A stretch of 64,000 nt of DNA from Devosia sp. (GCF_028290625.1 NZ_JAQGJM010000012.1:186001-250000), one strand, 5' to 3'. Shown: positions 34,090-43,490, counted from the first letter of the stretch. Numbers and translations: made by a program. The notes: generated from the sequence alone by a model not told the origin.

Positions 34090-35469
34090 TCAAACCAGCG
34101 GCTTCAAATCCGCCAGAAGGGTCGGGATCAGCTCGGTGACCGTGGGGTGGATGTGCACGGTCTGCTGCATCACCGTGTAGGGCAGATCGCCGGCCATCAG
34201 TTGCAGCAGTGAATGCACGATCTCGTCGCCGCCGATGCCCAGGATGGCGGCGCCGAGGACGCGCTTGGTGTCGGCATCGACCAGCACTTTCATCAGGCCC
34301 TGGGTTTCGCCCTTTTCCTTGGCACGGCTGATTTTCGACATCGGCATGGTGCCCATCAGCACCTTTTTGCCGGAGGCGCGGGCCTCATGTTCGGAGATGC
34401 CGATGCGGCCCAGCGGCGGGTCGATGAACAGGCCATAGACCGGGATGCGGTGGGCTATTGAACGGCTACCACTGTCCAGCACGTTGTCGGCGACGATTTC
34501 GAAGTCGTTGTAGGAGGTGTGGGTGAAGGCGCCGCGGCCGTTGATGTCGCCCATGGCCCAGATGCCGGGCACGCTGGTGCGTAGGTGGTCGTCGACCGGG
34601 ATATAGCCGCGCTTGTCGGTGGCAACGCCCGCGGCCGCAAGGTTGAGGTCGGCGCTGTTGGGCGTGCGGCCGAGCGCAATCAGCAGGTGGCTGGCTTCGG
34701 TCGAAGCGCGGCGGCCGCCGGTATTGAGCGAGAGCAGCACCCCCGGCCCGGCCTTGACCACCGATTCCACCGTGGTGTCGAACAGGAACGAGACGCCGTC
34801 GGCTTCCAGAATTTGACGGATCGAGGTGGAAATATCCTCGTCCTCGCGCGAGGCGGGGCGTGGGCCGCGCTCGATGACGGTGACCTTGGCGCCGAAGCGG
34901 GCATACATCTGGGCAAATTCCAGCCCGATATAGCTGGCCCCGGCGATCACCAGGTGATCGGGCAGCGTGTCCAGGTCCATCATCGTGGTATTGGTCAGAT
35001 AGGACACCGAGGACAGGCCCGGCCAATCGGGCACGCTGGCGGTGGCGCCCGCATTAATGAAGATTTTCGGCGCGGTCAGGGTGCGGCCGTTGACCGCAAC
35101 TTCGGTGGGCGACACGAAGCTGCCGGAGCCGCGGATGACTTCGAGGTGTTCGAGGCCGCCGAGCCAGTCGGTCAGGCTCTGGACGGAAGCGTTGACCACC
35201 TTGTCCTTGCGCGCCTTGACGGCCTTCATATCGACGGTGACGCGACCCGAGACGGTGACGCCCCAATCGGCGGCATGGCGCGCCGACCAGACGGCGCGGG
35301 CGCTGGCGACCAGGGTCTTGGTGGGGGTGCAGCCATCGTTGACGCAGGTGCCGCCGAGATGCGTGCGCTCGATCAGCGCCGTCTTCCAGCCGGCCGTGGC
35401 TAGCTTTGCCGCGAGGAACGGCCCGGACTGGCCGGCGCCAATGATGATGGCGTCAAAGGCTTCGCTCAT
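34090..35469 (-). CDS. FAD-dependent pyridine nucleotide-disulfide oxidoreductase (mercuric reductase/RclA-like)
   Basis: A 459-residue flavoprotein. IIIGAGQSGPFLAAKLA binds FAD, GGTCVNDGCTPTKTL carries the redox cysteine pair, VIAGASYIGLEFAQMY binds NAD(P), GIWAMGDIN is the second FAD motif, and TVHIHPTVTELIPTLL holds the C-terminal His-Glu pair. The C-terminus lacks the extra cysteines of true mercuric reductase and no mer genes are nearby, so a general electrophile or reactive-chlorine type role (as RclA) is more likely. A second family member, SthA, lies upstream on the same strand. Confidence 0.87.
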   Translation of the reverse strand: MSEAFDAIIIGAGQSGPFLAAKLATAGWKTALIERTHLGGTCVNDGCTPTKTLVASARAVWSARHAADWGVTVSGRVTVDMKAVKARKDKVVNASVQSLTDWLGGLEHLEVIRGSGSFVSPTEVAVNGRTLTAPKIFINAGATASVPDWPGLSSVSYLTNTTMMDLDTLPDHLVIAGASYIGLEFAQMYARFGAKVTVIERGPRPASREDEDISTSIRQILEADGVSFLFDTTVESVVKAGPGVLLSLNTGGRRASTEASHLLIALGRTPNSADLNLAAAGVATDKRGYIPVDDHLRTSVPGIWAMGDINGRGAFTHTSYNDFEIVADNVLDSGSRSIAHRIPVYGLFIDPPLGRIGISEHEARASGKKVLMGTMPMSKISRAKEKGETQGLMKVLVDADTKRVLGAAILGIGGDEIVHSLLQLMAGDLPYTVMQQTVHIHPTVTELIPTLLADLKPLV

Positions 35470-35533
35470 AGTGGTGCCCCGTTGTTTGAGGAGAGCTTAT
35501 GGGGGGATTTGAGTTTGCGCTAGGGAGGCATTC

Positions 35534-35591
35534 GGGCACGCCCTCGTGGTTCGAGGCTCTTGAAGGCTCGCACCTCACCATGAGGACTACT
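35534..35591. repeat. Half copy of the family E repeat
   Basis: GGCACGCCCTCGTGGTTCGA with CTCGCACCTCACCATGAGGA nearby matches, in reverse complement, the right half of the nested repeat at 6986-7113. Confidence 0.8.
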
Positions 35592-35610
35592 GGCAAATGA
35601 CGCTCCGCAG

Positions 35611-35749
35611 TGCCCCCTCATCCGCCTTCGGGCCCCTTCTCCCACGACGGGAGAAAGGGAAAGAGCCGAAAGCTCGCAGTCGTCACCCTCGCCCCTTGTG
35701 GGAGAGGGACAGGCCTGACGCGTCCAGCGGAAGGCCAGGGTGAGGGGGC
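35611..35749. repeat. Palindromic repeat of family C
   Basis: GCCCCCTCATCCGCCTTCGG and the complement ending CCAGGGTGAGGGGGC, with two inner GGGAGA/TCTCCC hairpins. It abuts the sthA stop codon and may end that transcript. Confidence 0.75.
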
Positions 35750-37204
35750 TTACTTCGCCTTCTTCACCGGTGCGTCTTCCGTTTCGGCGTCGGCCACCGG
35801 CGCCAGCGGGATATCCCTTGGCATGCGGTTCCACGCATCAAGCGCGGCGATCTTGTATGCCTCGGCGAGCGTTGGATAATTGAAGGCGTTCTCGACGAAA
35901 TAATCCAGCGTGCCGCCGAGATTGAGTACGGCTTGGCCAATATGGATCAGTTCGGTGGCGCCTTCGCCGACGATGTGCGCGCCCAGGAGCTTGCGAGTCT
36001 CCAGCGAGAAGATCAGCTTCATCATGCCCGATTGCAGCCCCATGATGTGGCCGCGCGAGGTTTCCCGGAACCGGGCGATGCCGTTTTCATAGGGAATACC
36101 CTGGGCGCGGACCTGCTGTTCGGTCAGCCCGATGGTGGAGATTTCCGGCACCGCATAGATGCCATAGGGGAAAAATTCGGGCGCGGGCGGCATGGCGGCG
36201 CCGCAGGCGTGCAGCCCGGCGATACGCCCCTGCTCCATCGAGGTCGACGCGAGCGAGGGAAAGCCGATGACGTCGCCAGCGGCGTAGATATTGCGCACAT
36301 TGGTCTGGAAGGTGATGGGATCGACCTTGATGCGCCCACGGTCGTGGACAGTGATGCCGCAGTTCTCGAGCCCCAAATCGGCCGTGGCGCCGGAGCGGCC
36401 GGCAGCATAGAGCAGCATGTCGGAGCGGATGCGGCGGCCATCGGTGAGCACGGCGACAGCCCAGCCTTGTTCGTCCAGCTCGACATGGTCGACCTTGGAG
36501 CCGAAGCGGATGGTCATGCCGCGCTTGCGCATCTCGTGGGTGAATTCCTCGATGATTTCGCGATCGATGAAATCCAGGATGGTGTCGCGCGGCTCGATGA
36601 TGGTGACCGGCACGTCGAGCGCCGAAAAAATCGTGGCATATTCGATGCCGATAACGCCGGCACCCACGACGGTCAGGCTGCGCGGCACGCGCGGCTCGGC
36701 GACGAGGCTATCGCTGTCGAGAATGGAGTGGTCGTTGAAGGGGATATTGGCCGGGCGGTAGGGGGCGGTGCCGACGGCGATCACCGCAGCGCCGAAACCA
36801 ATTTTGGTCTCCTCGCCTTCGTTGGTGGTGACGGCGACGTGGTTGGTATCGACAAACCGCGCCTTGCCGCTGAGCGTGCGCACGCCATTGCGGGCGAACT
36901 GGTGTTCGAGCACCTCGATTTCGTGGTCCAGCGTCATGCGCAGACGGGCGCCGAGGTCCTTGCCCTCGATGTCCTTCTTGACCCGATAGGCGAGGCCGTA
37001 AAAGCCCCGTTCGCGCCAACCGGACAGGTTCAGCACGGTCTCGCGCAGGGTCTTGGACGGGATGGTGCCGGTATGGACCGAGACGCCGCCGAGGCGGAGC
37101 CGGTTTTCCACGACGAGCACGGATTTGCCCAGCTTGGCCGCCTGAATGGCGGCGCGGCGGCCGGCGGGACCACTGCCGATGACGACGAGATCGAACGTTT
37201 CCAA
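35750..37204 (-). CDS. sthA: Soluble pyridine nucleotide transhydrogenase
   Basis: A 484-residue flavoprotein that passes hydride between NADPH and NAD in the cytoplasm. FDLVVIGSGPAGRRAAIQAA binds FAD; the position of the disulfide in relatives reads GGVSVHTGTIPSKTLRE, with no cysteine pair, which is the mark of the SthA branch; VVGAGVIGIEYATIF binds the nucleotide and NIYAAGDVIG is the second FAD motif. The start is set at TTG 37204 because GGGG lies six bases before it; a TTG at 37216 is also in frame. C-terminal tail is charged (VKKAK). Confidence 0.88.
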   Translation of the reverse strand: METFDLVVIGSGPAGRRAAIQAAKLGKSVLVVENRLRLGGVSVHTGTIPSKTLRETVLNLSGWRERGFYGLAYRVKKDIEGKDLGARLRMTLDHEIEVLEHQFARNGVRTLSGKARFVDTNHVAVTTNEGEETKIGFGAAVIAVGTAPYRPANIPFNDHSILDSDSLVAEPRVPRSLTVVGAGVIGIEYATIFSALDVPVTIIEPRDTILDFIDREIIEEFTHEMRKRGMTIRFGSKVDHVELDEQGWAVAVLTDGRRIRSDMLLYAAGRSGATADLGLENCGITVHDRGRIKVDPITFQTNVRNIYAAGDVIGFPSLASTSMEQGRIAGLHACGAAMPPAPEFFPYGIYAVPEISTIGLTEQQVRAQGIPYENGIARFRETSRGHIMGLQSGMMKLIFSLETRKLLGAHIVGEGATELIHIGQAVLNLGGTLDYFVENAFNYPTLAEAYKIAALDAWNRMPRDIPLAPVADAETEDAPVKKAK

Positions 37205-37333
37205 GATTATCCCCAAATCACGCCCAGGCAGGCGTTATAGCGCAAGTGTGACACTGCCATTGCAATCGATGCAACGGGGCAGACGGAAGGGCTGGGATGC
37301 GTGCAGCTCCGAATATCCGGGCCGAAGCAGAAC

Positions 37334-37446
37334 ACCCCCTCCTACCTCCCCCATCAAGGAGGAGGTTTCTCTCCACTCTTGACGCGCGATCGAAGCCACG
37401 ACCACCGGCAGACACCTCCCCTTGATGGGGGAGGATAGGAGGGGGC
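37334..37446. repeat. Palindromic repeat of family D
   Basis: CCCCCTCCTACCTCCCCCAT and its complement GATGGGGGAGGATAGGAGGG surround a CTCTTGACGCGCGATCGAAG spacer. It lies between the LOG-family gene and the sthA start. Confidence 0.8.
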
Positions 37447-37471
37447 GACCCGCCGGACGAATAGTCGCCCC

Positions 37472-38329
37472 CTACCACCCCGGCGCCGCTCCAACGTCGG
37501 GCAGGTTGTAAAACTGCCGGATCACGTCCCAGCCCTCTTCGGCGCTGTCGACGATGCTGAACAGGCTTGGATCGGTGGGGGCGATGGTGCCGGCTTCCGC
37601 CAGGGCCTCGAAGTTGATGACCTTGCCCCAGAATTCGGCGCCGAACAGCAGCAGCGGGATGCGGTCCATGCGACCGGTCTGGATCAGGGTCAGGGTTTCG
37701 AAGAATTCGTCCAGCGTGCCGAAGCCGCCGGGAAACACCGCCACGGCGCGGGCGCGCAACAGGAAGTGGATTTTTCGCGTCGCGAAATAGTGGAAATTGA
37801 AGCTCAGCGACGGAGTGACGTAGTGGTTGGGCGCCTGCTCGTGCGGCAGCACAATATTGAGCCCGATCGAGGGCGCCCCGATATCGCTGGCACCGCGATT
37901 GCCGGCTTCCATGACGCCGGGACCACCGCCGGTGACGACGACATAATCCCTGAAGTCCAGCGACTTCGAGGTCAGCGCGGCCAATTGGGCGAAACGGCGC
38001 GCCTCGTCGTAATAGCGCGAGGCCTTTTCGAGATTGGCCTTTTGCACATCGTTCTTGGCGGCCCAGGCGGGCTTGCCGGGCTCGGGAATGCGGGCGCCGC
38101 CGAACAGCACTACGGTCGAATTGATCGCCTGTTCGCGCAGCCGCGTTTCGGTCTTCATATATTCGAGCTGGAAGCGGATGCCGCGGGTTTCCTCGGCGGT
38201 CAGGAAATCGTCATCCGCATAGGCAAGGCGGAATGCTGCCGATTCGGTCTGGGGGGTTTGGGGAGCGCGCTTGGCGGCAGCGACATCCTGGCCGGCGGTG
38301 CGTAAGGGTGTCTGGGGGGCTTTGGCCAT
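37472..38329 (-). CDS. LOG-family (TIGR00730-type) Rossmann protein
   Basis: A 285-residue member of the lysine-decarboxylase-like family. VVVTGGGPGVMEAGNRGA (about 145-162) and FPGGFGTLDEFFETLTLIQ are the hallmark PGGxGTxxE motifs. Members with proven activity hydrolyse cytokinin nucleotides or other nucleoside monophosphates. This form has an N-terminal extension of about 70 polar residues compared with short LOG proteins, as in the longer bacterial branch. ATG 38329 follows GGAG. It is divergent from dapD. Confidence 0.87.
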   Translation of the reverse strand: MAKAPQTPLRTAGQDVAAAKRAPQTPQTESAAFRLAYADDDFLTAEETRGIRFQLEYMKTETRLREQAINSTVVLFGGARIPEPGKPAWAAKNDVQKANLEKASRYYDEARRFAQLAALTSKSLDFRDYVVVTGGGPGVMEAGNRGASDIGAPSIGLNIVLPHEQAPNHYVTPSLSFNFHYFATRKIHFLLRARAVAVFPGGFGTLDEFFETLTLIQTGRMDRIPLLLFGAEFWGKVINFEALAEAGTIAPTDPSLFSIVDSAEEGWDVIRQFYNLPDVGAAPGW

Positions 38330-38432
38330 TCCGGCTCTCCAAGTGTTGCAATCCATGCTGTCTGAGTCGGGTTAAGGATCAATGGCAGTGCGGTAAAGCG
38401 GCACGGCATCACGATTGGGTTTGCGGCCCCGA

Positions 38433-38460
38433 TTGACACAAGGCGGAGCCCCGTTATGGT
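38433..38460 (+). promoter_or_regulatory. Predicted sigma-70 promoter of dapD
   Basis: TTGACA at 38433-38438 and TATGGT at 38455-38460 with a 16-base spacer lie 36 bases before the dapD start. The -35 is exact; the -10 is fair. Confidence 0.5.
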
Positions 38461-38495
38461 CCCGGCCAACCCACCTTCTCCGCCAGGACCTCGCC

Positions 38496-39338
38496 ATGTC
38501 GTATACCGATCTCGCCCAGACCATCAACGACGCCTTCGAGGCGCGCGCCGAGGTCAATTCCGGCACCAAGGGCGCCGTGCGCGAGGCGGTCGAGGAGGCC
38601 CTGGCGCTGCTCGATAGCGGCAAGGCCCGCGTTGCCGAAAAGATCGACGGCACCTGGCAGGTCAACCAGTGGCTCAAGAAGGCGGTGCTACTCAGCTTCC
38701 GCCTCAATGAAAATGTGATGATCCCGGGCGGTCCGGGCGGCTCGTCCTATTGGGACAAGGTGCCCACCAAGTTCGAGGGCTGGAGCGAAAACACGTTCCG
38801 CGATGCCGGCTTCCGCGCCGTGCCTGGCGCCGTAGTGCGCCGCTCCGCCCATATCGCCAAGGGCGTCATCCTGATGCCCAGCTTCGTCAACCTGGGCGCC
38901 TATGTGGATGAGAACACCATGGTGGACACCTGGGTCACCATCGGCAGCTGCGCACAGATCGGCAAGAACGTGCATGTGTCGGGCGGCGTCGGCATTGGCG
39001 GCGTGCTGGAGCCGTTGCAGGCCGGCCCGGTGATCATCGAGGACAATTGCTTCATCGGCGCGCGTTCCGAAGTGGTCGAAGGCGTGATCGTCGGCGAGGG
39101 CTCGGTGATCTCGATGGGCGTGTTCATCGGCGCCTCCACCAAGATCGTCGACCGCGCCACGGGCGAAATTCACATCGGCAAGGTGCCGCCCTATTCGGTG
39201 GTCGTCTCCGGCAACCTGCCCGGCAAGCCATTGCCGAACGGGCAGCCCGGCCCGTCGCTGTATTGCGCTGTCATCGTCAAGACCGTGGACGCGCAGACCC
39301 GCAGCAAGACCGGCATCAACGAGCTATTGCGCGACTGA
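38496..39338 (+). CDS. dapD: Tetrahydrodipicolinate N-succinyltransferase
   Basis: A 280-residue acyltransferase of the succinylase lysine/diaminopimelate route. The N-terminal helical part is followed by a left-handed beta helix with hexapeptide repeats ([38 protein letters not shown]), and a conserved C-terminal [23 protein letters not shown] 38496 follows AGGA. dapE, the next route enzyme tested here, lies 1.2 kb downstream after two DUF805 genes. Confidence 0.96.
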   Translation: MSYTDLAQTINDAFEARAEVNSGTKGAVREAVEEALALLDSGKARVAEKIDGTWQVNQWLKKAVLLSFRLNENVMIPGGPGGSSYWDKVPTKFEGWSENTFRDAGFRAVPGAVVRRSAHIAKGVILMPSFVNLGAYVDENTMVDTWVTIGSCAQIGKNVHVSGGVGIGGVLEPLQAGPVIIEDNCFIGARSEVVEGVIVGEGSVISMGVFIGASTKIVDRATGEIHIGKVPPYSVVVSGNLPGKPLPNGQPGPSLYCAVIVKTVDAQTRSKTGINELLRD

Positions 39339-39459
39339 ACCAGTCACTCATTTGGCGTTCATTTCCAGATCGATAGAAGGCGCTCAGGGGCGGGAACACT
39401 CCCGATACCGAATTGGCGCGGCAGGCTTTGAGGGCCGCCTTCACGATCTGGAGCAAAAA

Positions 39460-39834
39460 ATGAATTTCGATCAAGACTGGAAATACCTGTTCACGAGCTT
39501 TGACGGCCGCATCAATCGCGAGCCCTTCTGGGCCGGCGTGCTGGTTCTCGTCGGCGCCAATGTGGTGCTGGCGATCATCGGCTCGATCCTGAGCATGATC
39601 TTCGGGCCGCTCAGCTATCTGGCGACGATCGGCTCGCTGATTTTGATCTATCCGGCCGTAGCGCTCTACGCCAAGCGCTGGCACGACCAGGCCAAGTCCG
39701 GCTGGTGGACGCTGATCGCGCTGGTTCCGCTGCTCGGCGCGATCTACACGATCTATATGCTGGGCATCAAGGAAGGCGAGCCGGCGGCCAACCAGTATGG
39801 CCAGAACCCGCTCGGCGGCACCGTCGCCGCCTGA
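39460..39834 (+). CDS. DUF805 membrane protein (first)
   Basis: A 124-residue inner-membrane protein with about three helices. FDGRINREPFWAGVLVL at the start and LYAKRWHDQAKSGWWTLI, then GEPAANQYGQNP at the end, match DUF805. Function is unknown. The ATG follows GGAGC. A second DUF805 gene lies 170 bases on. Confidence 0.85.
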   Translation: MNFDQDWKYLFTSFDGRINREPFWAGVLVLVGANVVLAIIGSILSMIFGPLSYLATIGSLILIYPAVALYAKRWHDQAKSGWWTLIALVPLLGAIYTIYMLGIKEGEPAANQYGQNPLGGTVAA

Positions 39835-39865
39835 TCGCGATACCTCGCAGATCTGACAATTACAG

Positions 39866-39905
39866 CGCCCGTTCCCGGCATTCCGGGGGCGGGCGTCGTC
39901 TATTG
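39866..39905 (+). terminator. Stem-loop after the first DUF805 gene
   Basis: CGCCCGTTCCCGG and CCGGGGGCGGGCG pair (two G-U pairs) around CATT. The T content after it is modest (TCGTCTATTGT), so it may be a weak terminator. Confidence 0.45.
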
Positions 39906-40007
39906 TACAGTGTGCGAAGCAGCATTTCCCTCCGCTGGCGAGCTTGTGCGAACTGTCATATTGTCGGTGCGCCGGTATCGGCATCATGAGTCTTTGAGGG
40001 AAACATC

Positions 40008-40508
40008 ATGAATTCATTCATTTCACTGTATAACGGCATGGAAGGCCGCATTGGGCGCAAGAGCTGGTGGCTGGGCGTGATCGGCCTCGCCGTGGTCGGC
40101 ATCGTGCTCACAATCATCCTGTCCGCGATTGGGCTTGGACCGTCGCCGACGACGGGCTCGGCGGGCTGGGGACAGTTGATCGTTTCTATCCTGCTGCTCT
40201 ATCCGTCACTGTGCCTGTCCACCAAGCGCCGTCACGACCGCGACAATAACGGCATGGACATCAAGATCCTCACCGGCATCTCACTGGTGCTGACGCTGCT
40301 GCAGGCCTTGGGCGTGGGCATGACACCCACCGATATCGGCGGCGGCGTGATGGTGCCGATGCCCGCGGTGTGGCTGAGCACACTTTATGTGATCCTTGGT
40401 CTGGCCGGCCTCTATCTGCTGGTGGTACTGGGGTTCCTGCGCGGCACCGTGGGCAACAACACCTACGGGGCCGATCCGACTGGCGGCACCTGGGCGCCGG
40501 CAGCTTAA
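40008..40508 (+). CDS. DUF805 membrane protein (second)
   Basis: A 166-residue paralogue of the DUF805 gene just upstream, with four probable helices. YNGMEGRIGRKSWWLGVIGL and LCLSTKRRHDRDNNG are the conserved parts; GNNTYGADP near the end matches the QYGQNP block of the other copy. Function unknown. AGGGAAA precedes the ATG. It ends 23 bases before dapE. Confidence 0.85.
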   Translation: MNSFISLYNGMEGRIGRKSWWLGVIGLAVVGIVLTIILSAIGLGPSPTTGSAGWGQLIVSILLLYPSLCLSTKRRHDRDNNGMDIKILTGISLVLTLLQALGVGMTPTDIGGGVMVPMPAVWLSTLYVILGLAGLYLLVVLGFLRGTVGNNTYGADPTGGTWAPAA

Positions 40509-40531
40509 GACAATAAGGGACGGGATTGCGC

Positions 40532-41695
40532 GTGACTGATATTTCTAGGTGCGATCCCGTCCAACTGCTCAAGGCCCTGATTGCGCGGCCATCGGTGACG
40601 CCGGAGGATGCCGGTGTGCTCGGCGTGCTGGAGAGCGCGCTGACCGGCCTCGGCTTTACCGTGACGCGGCTGCGTTTCGAGGGCGACGGCTCCTATCCGG
40701 TCGATAACCTGTTCGCCATTCGCCATGGCGGCGGGCGCAAGCTGCTGTTTGCCGGCCATACCGACGTCGTACCGCCGGGGGATTTGGCGAACTGGACCAG
40801 CGATCCGTTCGTGCCGCGCGAGGCCGATGGCAAGATTTATGGGCGTGGAGCGGCCGACATGAAGAGCGGCGTCGCGGCATTCGTGGCCGCCGCTGCGGAC
40901 GTCCCGACGCAGGCCGGCACCATCATGCTGGCCATTACCAATGACGAAGAAGCCGACGGCATCAACGGCACCGAAAAGCTGCTGGCCTGGGCCCAAGCGC
41001 AGGGCCACAATTTCGATTTCGCCATAGTGGGTGAGCCCAGTTCGGCGGCTGAGCTGGGCGACAGCATCAAGATCGGCCGGCGTGGCTCGCTGAGCGCGGT
41101 CGTGACCGTCGAGGGCGTGCAGGGCCACGTCGCCTATCCGGAAAAGGCCAATAATCCCCTGCCGGTTTTGGCGGCGATCGTGACGGCGCTGAGCGGGGAG
41201 GTCATCGATAAGGGCACGGCGCATTTTCCGGCCAGCAATCTGGAAGTGACCTCGATCGATGTCGGCAACCCGACGAGCAATGTCATCCCCCCCAAGGGCA
41301 CGCTCAAGTTCAACGTCCGCTACAATGATTTGTGGACACCACAGGCGCTGGCCGAATGGGTGAGCGGGCGGATCGCTACGGTGGATGCGGGGCAGGCCAG
41401 GGTGACGTTCACCGTAGCGGGCGTGCCGTCGCAGTCGTTCCTGTCACCACTGGGCGCGGCCGTGGACACGCTGGGCGACGTCATCTTCGAGATGACCGGA
41501 CGCCGGCCCACCCTATCCACCGGCGGCGGAACCTCGGACGCGCGGTTCGTGGCGCAATATGGCCCGGTGGTGGAATGCGGGCTGGTCGGCCCCTCGATGC
41601 ACAAGGCCGACGAGCATGTGACCATTGCCGATGTCACCGGATTGACGGCGATCTACACGGCATTCATGACGCGGTTTTTCGGGGACCTGGGATGA
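40532..41695 (+). CDS. dapE: Succinyl-diaminopimelate desuccinylase
   Basis: A 387-residue M20-family zinc hydrolase of lysine and cell-wall precursor synthesis. FAGHTDVVPPGD (metal His), GRGAADMKSGVAAF (bridging Asp), TNDEEADG (catalytic Glu pair), GEPSS, STGGGTSDARF and MHKADEHV (metal His) are in order. GTG at 40532 is favoured with GGGA before it; TTG at 40526 is in frame and close. The next gene overlaps its stop by four bases. Confidence 0.94.
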   Translation: MTDISRCDPVQLLKALIARPSVTPEDAGVLGVLESALTGLGFTVTRLRFEGDGSYPVDNLFAIRHGGGRKLLFAGHTDVVPPGDLANWTSDPFVPREADGKIYGRGAADMKSGVAAFVAAAADVPTQAGTIMLAITNDEEADGINGTEKLLAWAQAQGHNFDFAIVGEPSSAAELGDSIKIGRRGSLSAVVTVEGVQGHVAYPEKANNPLPVLAAIVTALSGEVIDKGTAHFPASNLEVTSIDVGNPTSNVIPPKGTLKFNVRYNDLWTPQALAEWVSGRIATVDAGQARVTFTVAGVPSQSFLSPLGAAVDTLGDVIFEMTGRRPTLSTGGGTSDARFVAQYGPVVECGLVGPSMHKADEHVTIADVTGLTAIYTAFMTRFFGDLG

Positions 41696-42234
41696 AGCTC
41701 TGGGCAGCACTGCGGGATGCCTGGCTGGGCTGGGTCGATATCGTGCGGCAGCGACCGGGCTGGCAGGAACGGTTCGGCCTTTCGTTCGGCGCACTGGCCA
41801 AGGCGCTGGTGATCTTTTTCCTGTTCGCCTTCCTCGCTATTGCCATGGGGTCGGTGCAGGGCGGCATGCCGTCCCTGCCTGGGCTGATCGCCAACCTTTT
41901 GGTGCAGTCGCTGGGGTTGGTGGCGCTGCTGATCGGCATCGTGGTGACGAAACTGGCGGTCAAATCCCAGGTGCCGCTGCTGCGCGTGCTGATACCGGGG
42001 ATTTACGGCATGGTATTCTACCTGGTCGCCGGCTCGGTGCTGGCGGCGATCAGCATCGAGACGGTGCCGATCGTGTTGTTGGGACTGGTGTTTCTGCTTT
42101 ACAGCCTGGGGCGCGCCGCGGGCACCTGGTCGATCGGCGTGGCGCTGGCATTTGCGGTTTTAACCGTCGTGCTGCTTGTCGGCATGCCGTTGACGCTCTA
42201 CATGCTGAACAATCCCGCCGGTTCTCCAATCTGA
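41692..42234 (+). CDS. Polytopic membrane protein of unknown function
   Basis: A 180-residue protein with about five hydrophobic segments after an amphipathic start (LRDAWLGWVDIVRQRPGWQE). Its ATG overlaps the dapE stop (ATGA), so it is co-translated with dapE. No motif is recognised; it and the next gene resemble each other in layout (soluble start, then helices) and may work together. Confidence 0.7.
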   Translation: MKLWAALRDAWLGWVDIVRQRPGWQERFGLSFGALAKALVIFFLFAFLAIAMGSVQGGMPSLPGLIANLLVQSLGLVALLIGIVVTKLAVKSQVPLLRVLIPGIYGMVFYLVAGSVLAAISIETVPIVLLGLVFLLYSLGRAAGTWSIGVALAFAVLTVVLLVGMPLTLYMLNNPAGSPI

Positions 42235-42246
42235 TCGAGTTGCAGT

Positions 42247-42807
42247 TTGTCTCAGAATTCCTCGACCTTTCTCGATGAGCTGGTGGATGCGGCGCGTGGC
42301 TGTTTCGCCCTGCTCACCGGCAACCGGCAGGCGCCTACCCATTTCGATTTCAGCCAGCGCGGGCTGATCGGCTCGTTCATCGCCTTCGTGATCGCCAGTG
42401 CGCTGGGGGCCTACGGGTCGCAGGTTTTCGGTATCCAGAGCCCGCCGGGCGCCGCCACGCAGGCGCTGATCTTGGGCGGCGTGCTGTTCCTGATCCAGCT
42501 CGCCGTATCCTATCTGGTACTGCGCCAGATGGGCCGGCTGGACGGTTTCGTGCCATTCCTCGTGGCCGACAACTGGGCCACGTTCTTCACCTCGATCCTG
42601 TCGCTGGGACTGCTGCTATTGGGCCTGCCGGCCGACGTGGTCATTATCGCCATCGGCATCGTGGTGATCATCGTCGAGATCAACATCGCCCGGCTGATCG
42701 TCACCCTGCCGCCGCTGCAGATCGCCATGTTCATCGTCGCCCAACTGGTCGGTTCGGCCATTGGGCTGCTGCTGTTGGGCGGCATGGTAGCGCCGGCTGC
42801 CGCCTAG
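42247..42807 (+). CDS. Polytopic membrane protein of unknown function
   Basis: A 186-residue protein. An N-terminal soluble stretch (DELVDAARGCFALLTGNRQA) leads into five probable helices rich in Val, Ile and Leu (ADVVIIAIGIVVIIVEINIA). TTG at 42247 is the only usable start and is 13 bases past the previous stop, suggesting coupling. Function unknown. Confidence 0.65.
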   Translation: MSQNSSTFLDELVDAARGCFALLTGNRQAPTHFDFSQRGLIGSFIAFVIASALGAYGSQVFGIQSPPGAATQALILGGVLFLIQLAVSYLVLRQMGRLDGFVPFLVADNWATFFTSILSLGLLLLGLPADVVIIAIGIVVIIVEINIARLIVTLPPLQIAMFIVAQLVGSAIGLLLLGGMVAPAAA

Positions 42808-42871
42808 GGTTCCGTACAAGCCGGATCCATCCCCATCGCCGTTCTTCCTAACCCATCAATTCCTTCCCAGC

Positions 42872-43490
42872 CCCATCACTTCCTTCCCGCGGGCTCGACC
42901 CGCGGGCCACTCACCGCTTGTGCCATGCTGATAGGGGCCCGCGGATCAAGTCCGCGGGAAGGACGGTGGGGGTGGGATGCTCAGTGCGTCACTGAAAACC
43001 GCAGCGGCTCCTAGTGATCCACCATCCTCCCCATCACTTCCTTCCCGCGGGCTTGACCCGCGGGCCACTCACCGCTTGTGCCATGCTGATAGAGGCCCGC
43101 GGATCAAGTCCGCGGGAAGGACAGTGAGGTGGGTGCTCAGCGCGTCACTGAAAACCGCAGCGGCTCCTAGTAAATCCACCATCCTCCCATCACTTCCTTC
43201 CCGCGGGCTTGACCCGCGGGCCACTCACCGCTTGTGCCATGCTGATAGAGGCCCGCGGATCAAGTCCGCGGGAAGGACAGTGGGAGTGGATGCTCAGTGC
43301 GTCACCGAAAACCGCAGCGGCTCCTGGTAATCCACCATCCTCCCCATCACTTCCTTCCCGCGGGCTTGACCCGCGGGCCACTCACCGCTTGTGCCATGCT
43401 GGATAGAGGCCCGCAGATCAAGTCCGCGGGAAAGACGGTGGGGTGGATGCTCAGTGCGTCGCGAACGCACGAGAGCCTAGTAATCCACCT
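42872..43490. repeat. Four-copy tandem array (~157-bp unit) containing family A palindromes and a truA tail
   Basis: Units begin near 42872, 43031, 43188 and 43344 (spacing 159, 157, 156). Each has TTCCCGCGGGCTTGACCCGC, an inner CACCGCTTGTGCCATGCTG, the facing GGATCAAGTCCGCGGGAAGG, then a ~50-base stretch with CAGTGCGTCACTGAAAACCG, and ends with CCTAGTAATCCACC or a close variant. In the last unit that 14-base tail is the true 3' end and stop of truA. Open frames across the array are translations of the repeat. The gap holds no gene. Confidence 0.92.

Noticed and set aside
34090..35469. Mercuric reductase
   Set aside because: The redox pair is present but the extra C-terminal cysteines and N-terminal metal domain are absent and no mer genes are nearby.
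42977..43406. Open frames across the tandem array giving LPSRGLDPRATHRLCHADRG-type peptides
   Set aside because: The peptide repeats with the DNA unit, lacks ribosome sites and is a translation of the palindromes.
42872..43490. CRISPR array
   Set aside because: Units are ~157 bp and nearly identical throughout, with no short repeat and variable spacer pattern and no cas genes.
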